From positions 1,970 through 45,679 of the forward strand of contig JABDBD010000023.1 in assembly GCA_013288815.1 (NCBI GenBank): 43,710 bases of DNA, read 5' to 3'. Below, piece after piece: positions 39,881 to 43,710 of the stretch. The stretch is from Gammaproteobacteria bacterium. Lineage in GTDB: Bacteria; Pseudomonadota; Gammaproteobacteria; DSM-16500. Each line of letters begins with the position of its first letter. Positions within the stretch are counted from its first letter, which is position 1. The notes below the pieces were generated by a model. That model searched no databases. It saw only the letters and a list, made by a program, of their open reading frames with translations, and had not been told where the DNA came from. A program made the translations under genes and the position numbers.

Positions 39881-41462
39881 GTTTGTCAGTGTTTTTTTCC
39901 AAGTAGACAATCCATTCTAATGCTTCTTTCGACTCAGAATCGAGTTCTAACGAATGTTTGAAGTTGACAAGTGCATCTTGTATGCGACCTAAATTATGCT
40001 GGCATAAAGCCATATTGTAAAATAGGCTAAATTGCCGGCCTACGTATTTGCTTGCTTCTAAATAATATTGAAGAGCTTGTTCATACCGTTTGATTGCATG
40101 AAAGAAAACAGCAATTTCAAATAGTACACAATCTGATTTTGGCATGTAGTAATAATTGGATGCTAATGTAGACATATTACTGGCAATAAAATTGATTGTA
40201 TCTAAATCTGATTCTTCAACCAAAGAGACAATTCTATTCGTTAACTTTAAATAAATGTGTGGATCCCAAAGTGCAAAATGAAGATGTGCAGCAATTGCTT
40301 CTAAAGTATATTCTTGCAGTGAATCACTCACTCTTCTGTGTAATGTAAAATAATCTGCTGCACTGACTCCTTCTATATATTGTTGGATAGCAAGAGAAGT
40401 TTCAGGCATGTCTTTCAACTGGAAATGACCGCAAAAAACAGATGTTTTAATTCCTTTTCTGGGTGTTTGTAAAAAGTAATCGCCTTGACAATTTTTAAAA
40501 TAATTTGCAATCGCATGGAAATTTACCATCATGGAAAAACTTCCGTGGAACGATATAGATGGATGACCTAGATGATTCAAGCTTTCTATAGAGCTATATC
40601 CTTTGTCTGAAGAAATAATAAATAGCTTATTGTTTGAAATTTTTTTAAGAAATTTAATAGCACGAATAGAACCAATCGGAAATAAAAAACTGGATTCAGT
40701 AAAAGTATTTTTATATTGATTTAATATATCATCAAGATGAGGGTCATTGTAATAGTCATTTTTAATTTCATGGATTTTAAAATCAATTGATAATTTTTCC
40801 ATGTCTTTAGGTTTATTGTCTTGCAAATTATCTTCGGTAGTTGATGTACTTAGCAGTAGTTCATACAACTTACCTTGACGAACAGTAAAAGCATCATGAG
40901 AAACAGTATCAAAAATATAATTTGCAAAAGTCACCAGCGGGTTCACTAAAACTTCGGGGTTTAAAAGAATGTTCTGTCGCAATAATGAAATAGGTCGTTC
41001 TGTCTCTATATCAAAAATGGCAAAATCAATTAATCCTTTTTCAATGAAAGGGATCAGCGCAGGATGTGTTTCATAATATTTAATGTTATTTTTTGTAAAA
41101 TCACTCATCACATAGCAAATCGAGATGTTTGCCATTCCCAATGTTTGCAGTAATTCCCTTATTTTTTTTAACACATAAAAACTGAATCGACCGGAACCAG
41201 TCCCTAACTCTAGAATGTAGAAAGGATGTTGTTTGGCATCAGGGTGCTGTTTGGTCCAATCACGGATAAATCGAACAACGATTTGAGCATAGCAATTAGC
41301 GATATAAGGATTGCTCGTGATGTAAAAGGGAACCTGATTGACCCATGCGTCAATACCTGACTTATCAAAATATTCACGTTGGAGCCGCCATAAACAGGAT
41401 TCAGAGAAGCGTTTATGCTGTTCAATTAGTATAGTTCTATTATTATTAGCGTCATTTTTCAC
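39864..41462 (-). CDS. SAM-dependent methyltransferase-like protein with C-terminal TPRs
   Basis: A 532-aa protein with GTG start, preceded by AAGGA. SAM-binding motif I is LELGTGSGRF (84-93), with the helix and acidic strand end (YVMSDFT) following, and the NYIFDTVSHDAFTVRQGKLYE segment recalls MidA-type methyltransferases. The middle has no clear domain. The last about 100 residues carry TPR-like repeats (HAIKRYEQALQYYLEASKYV; NMALCQHNLGRIQDALVNFKHSLELD). Substrate unknown. There is no signal peptide. It is alone on its strand, convergent with the pilus operon. Confidence 0.75.
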   Translation of the reverse strand: MKNDANNNRTILIEQHKRFSESCLWRLQREYFDKSGIDAWVNQVPFYITSNPYIANCYAQIVVRFIRDWTKQHPDAKQHPFYILELGTGSGRFSFYVLKKIRELLQTLGMANISICYVMSDFTKNNIKYYETHPALIPFIEKGLIDFAIFDIETERPISLLRQNILLNPEVLVNPLVTFANYIFDTVSHDAFTVRQGKLYELLLSTSTTEDNLQDNKPKDMEKLSIDFKIHEIKNDYYNDPHLDDILNQYKNTFTESSFLFPIGSIRAIKFLKKISNNKLFIISSDKGYSSIESLNHLGHPSISFHGSFSMMVNFHAIANYFKNCQGDYFLQTPRKGIKTSVFCGHFQLKDMPETSLAIQQYIEGVSAADYFTLHRRVSDSLQEYTLEAIAAHLHFALWDPHIYLKLTNRIVSLVEESDLDTINFIASNMSTLASNYYYMPKSDCVLFEIAVFFHAIKRYEQALQYYLEASKYVGRQFSLFYNMALCQHNLGRIQDALVNFKHSLELDSESKEALEWIVYLEKNTDKPMDKG

Positions 41463-41709
41463 GCAGATATCCTTATGGGAAGACGTATCTATCCAGTATA
41501 AGGCATCTTAACTGAGAAAGTGAATTCTAATGGCTCGCTCATCTTGTGCAACAAGTACCTATACCTTGAATAGTCATATATTATGTTATTTGTTAATTTT
41601 TGCGAAGATTTATAACATCCAGAAATAATAATAAAAAGATTTCCGCTGAGTCTGTAAAAATAAGATATAATTAACAAGACAAGATAAACCTTATTTAAGG
41701 AATATTGTC
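41463..41709. promoter_or_regulatory. Divergent region upstream of the S41 protease gene
   Basis: On the plus strand TATAAT occurs at 41666-41671, about 40 bases before the protease ATG, with no good -35 box. A 7-bp inverted repeat ATGTTAT/ATAACAT (41583-41589, 41612-41618) lies upstream. AAGGA (41697-41701) is the ribosome-binding site. Confidence 0.4.
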
Positions 41710-43098
41710 ATGAAGTCCACAACGCGTAAGTATGCTGGGTTTCTCGTGATGCTCACTTTGCTTGTAGGTACATCTTATTCGGCTTCTGCAATTGATCCTC
41801 TTCCTCCGGTCCCTGCTATTGCTCCTATCACCGATGTGGCGGCAAGTGCTACACCTGCTTTAGAAGATAATGATGTCACACGGTTCACGAATACTATTGC
41901 TCTTATTAATCAATTCTATGTTAAACCTATTGATGAAAAAAAATTATTAGAAAATGCGATTCGAGGGATTGTTGCAGGATTAGATCCACACTCTGAATAT
42001 TTAGATGAGACTGCATATAAAACATTAATGGTAGAAACAAGCGGCGAATTTGCTGGAATTGGAATTGAAGTAACAAGTGAATATGATGTATTAAAAGTTA
42101 TTAGTCCTATTGATGATACCCCCGCAGCGAAAGCAGGCATTTTATCAGGGGACTATATTGTTGCAATTAATGGAAAGCTTGTGAGTAACATGACGCTTGA
42201 TGAAGCGATTAACCAAATTCACGGAAAAAAAGACACGCAACTTGCATTGACAATATTACGCAAAGGACAAACCAAGCCGCTCAGTTTTAATTTGAAACGC
42301 GATGTTATTCATATTGAAACAGTCAAATCAAAATTGTTAGACAATGGATTTGGATATGTTCGTATCAGTCAATTTCAAGAACCAACCGCTGATTTAATGA
42401 TTAAAGCCATACAAAATTTGCAAGCTGCTTCCAATGGAAAATTAAATGGTTTGATACTAGATTTACGCAATAATCCCGGTGGATTGTTAAAAAGCGGTGT
42501 CAGTGTCGTCAATGCTTTTCTAGATAGTAAAACGTTACGTGATTATAAAAAAACAATTGTGTATACAAAAGGAAATCTCCCGCAAATACAATATGAAGCA
42601 AAAGCAACTTCAGATGATATTTTACATGGAATGCCACTCATTATATTAGTCAATGAAGGTAGCGCATCTGCATCTGAAATTGTTGCGGGTGCTTTACAAG
42701 ATTATAAACGTGCTACCGTTGTTGGAATAAATAGTTTTGGTAAAGGCTCAGTGCAAACGATTATTCCACTTGATAAAACACACGCATTAAAATTAACGAC
42801 TGCACTTTACTATACACCAGCAGGACGTCAAATTCAGAATGAAGGCATTAAGCCTGATGTTGTTGTCGAAAATTTAAAAGTGGAATCCACTAATCCAGAT
42901 GCAATGATAGTTGGACCCATCAGAGAATTTGAACTAAAGAATCATTTAGCAGGCAAAAATGCAGGAACAAAAAAATTATCGCCGATAGATTTTAGCGATT
43001 TAGCGCAACAGGATTTTCAGTTGTATGAAGCCTTAAAAATTCTGCAAGTGATCTATAATTTAGATAAGAAAACGTTAGTGCAAAATGCGAGTTCTTAA
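41710..43098 (+). CDS. ctpA: C-terminal processing protease, S41 family (CtpA-type)
   Basis: A 462-aa exported serine protease. Signal peptide ends SASA. An N-terminal helical part (TRFTNTIALINQFYVKPIDEKKLLENAIRGIVAGLDPHSEYLDE) leads to a PDZ domain (GEFAGIGIEVTSEYDVLKVISPIDDTPAAKAGI; 111-185) and the S41 core: GYVRISQF, ILDLRNNPGG, the Ser in NEGSASASE (315-323) and Lys345 in SFGKGSVQ, which form the Ser-Lys dyad. It trims periplasmic or outer-membrane proteins. No murein hydrolase activator (envC/nlpD-like) is adjacent, although that pairing is common in gammaproteobacteria. Confidence 0.94.
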   Translation: MKSTTRKYAGFLVMLTLLVGTSYSASAIDPLPPVPAIAPITDVAASATPALEDNDVTRFTNTIALINQFYVKPIDEKKLLENAIRGIVAGLDPHSEYLDETAYKTLMVETSGEFAGIGIEVTSEYDVLKVISPIDDTPAAKAGILSGDYIVAINGKLVSNMTLDEAINQIHGKKDTQLALTILRKGQTKPLSFNLKRDVIHIETVKSKLLDNGFGYVRISQFQEPTADLMIKAIQNLQAASNGKLNGLILDLRNNPGGLLKSGVSVVNAFLDSKTLRDYKKTIVYTKGNLPQIQYEAKATSDDILHGMPLIILVNEGSASASEIVAGALQDYKRATVVGINSFGKGSVQTIIPLDKTHALKLTTALYYTPAGRQIQNEGIKPDVVVENLKVESTNPDAMIVGPIREFELKNHLAGKNAGTKKLSPIDFSDLAQQDFQLYEALKILQVIYNLDKKTLVQNASS

Positions 43099-43143
43099 TA
43101 CTTAGGCATGTTACGCTGATACCGTTTCCACCGCTGGCATTGC

Positions 43144-43184
43144 ACTGCTTATTGAGCAGTTACTGCATAACATGAGTCAGTAAC
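43144..43184 (+). repeat. Overlapping, mutually exclusive hairpins downstream of ctpA
   Basis: ACTGCT-TATTG-AGCAGT (43144-43160), GCAGT-T-ACTGC (43156-43166) and GTTACTG/CAGTAAC (43159-43165 with 43178-43184) share sequence, so only one can form at a time. A T5 run follows at about 43199. It could be a weak terminator or attenuator-like arrangement. Confidence 0.4.
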
Positions 43185-43353
43185 CATGCAATACTTAATT
43201 TTTCCTTAAGAATTCACTCAATAAATTCCCATTCATTACAATGAATTAAAATCTTTTTGGGCTATCATACATTAACCAAAATAAATACTATATAATAATA
43301 GTAGCGTATTTTATGATTAATCATATCGATAATATGAAACGAGGATAATTGCG

Positions 43354-43710
43354 ATGTCATTAGAAAGACTAAAAGACATAAACAATCCGGGAGTTCGTAA
43401 AATTTTTGAAGATTTGCTCAGTGAAAAACTTCGTGCAAAATCTAGTGACGTGGTTGAAGACTTAGAAGAAGAGCAGAAAGCAGGAGAGCAACCAGACCAC
43501 CTGAAAAGACCAATAGAGCTAGTTAATGCATTTATCAAGCGAATACAATTAAATTCATCTGACACCTATCAAACATTTCAAGAGAAAATATCAGATTTAT
43601 TATCTAAGCTATTAAAAGAGTTTGATCTCACACCACTCACGCAAGAAGAGAGAGAAAAATTTGATTCTGCGCTTTTAGACTTTTACGCTGATAATCTTCT
43701 ACAAGATCTC
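43354..43710 (+). CDS. Hypothetical protein, N-terminal part (runs off the window)
   Basis: An open frame of 119 codons from the ATG at 43354 to the window edge, preceded by GAGGA at good spacing and a TATAAT at 43291-43296. The protein starts SLERLKDINNPGVRKIFEDLL and is strongly charged and helical, with a Glu-rich segment (VVEDLEEEQKAGEQ) and regular leucines that suggest coiled coil. No family recognised and the C-terminus is missing. Confidence 0.6.
   Translation, partial: MSLERLKDINNPGVRKIFEDLLSEKLRAKSSDVVEDLEEEQKAGEQPDHLKRPIELVNAFIKRIQLNSSDTYQTFQEKISDLLSKLLKEFDLTPLTQEEREKFDSALLDFYADNLLQDL

Noticed and set aside
1..43710. tRNA or rRNA genes
   Set aside because: I examined the intergenic regions by eye and found no cloverleaf with a T-loop GTTCRA box, nor rRNA-like sequence.

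Overview
The window is a 43.7 kb AT-rich stretch that reads as chromosome of a Gammaproteobacterium. Housekeeping genes (trmB, queC, fis, HU, metNIQ, a complete pilMNOPQ operon) sit next to a FinO/ProQ-type RNA chaperone and an iteron/RepA/ParA/ParB replicon of the kind carried by Legionella and Coxiella plasmids. My best guess is a member of the Legionellales, perhaps Coxiellaceae-like. That is inferred from gene content only, without database searches.

Layout. (1) 1-1787, minus: methionine ABC importer metN-metI-metQ (metQ runs off the left edge). (2) 1902-5582, plus: nicotinate phosphoribosyltransferase ending in a perfect 40-nt hairpin, a small acidic protein coupled to trmB, a cysteine-rich lipoprotein and a small outer-membrane barrel. 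(3) 5612-7631: a structured leader, a 516-aa helical-repeat protein of unknown function, and a 181-bp MITE-like palindrome. (4) 7725-12856: an APC transporter, then four nucleic-acid-binding or basic proteins in about 2.3 kb (FinO/ProQ, a lysine-rich coiled-coil protein, HU, Fis), a nested three-tier inverted repeat, and queC. (5) 13008-16289: an acyl-activating enzyme resembling plant AAE17/AAE18, followed by a bufferin precursor (DUF2282, BufA-like) directly joined to a DUF2063 (BufC-like) gene. The MNIO/DUF692 maturase that normally lies between them is absent. (6) 16297-20313: an apparently intact iteron replicon (six direct iterons, parA, parB, a ribbon-helix-helix-like gene, a palindrome, two inverted iterons, repA). 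(7) 20359-26047: a secreted metallophosphoesterase, a stand-alone response regulator and a 1231-codon hybrid kinase with two receivers and an HPt domain. (8) 26059-39880: a type IV pilus super-locus. On the minus strand the transcription order is pilM-N-O-P-Q-pilF-pilT-pilA-pilB-pilC-pilE-pilZ. Divergent on the plus strand are fimT-pilW-pilX-pilV and a DUF4124 secreted protein. (9) 39864-43710: a methyltransferase-TPR protein, an S41 C-terminal processing protease and a truncated acidic ORF.

How the parts fit. The pilus locus encodes the inner-membrane platform, secretin, secretin pilotin, extension and retraction ATPases, major pilin and minor pilins almost in one block. No pilY1 or pilD is seen. 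PilX is unusually long and ends in Ser-Gly-Asn-rich repeats, so it may do part of the tip job. The two-component pair converges on pilZ and may regulate the pili, but only position suggests this. The replicon looks like an integrated or domesticated plasmid. The two points I would follow first are the bufA-bufC pair without its maturase and the intact replicon amid chromosomal genes.
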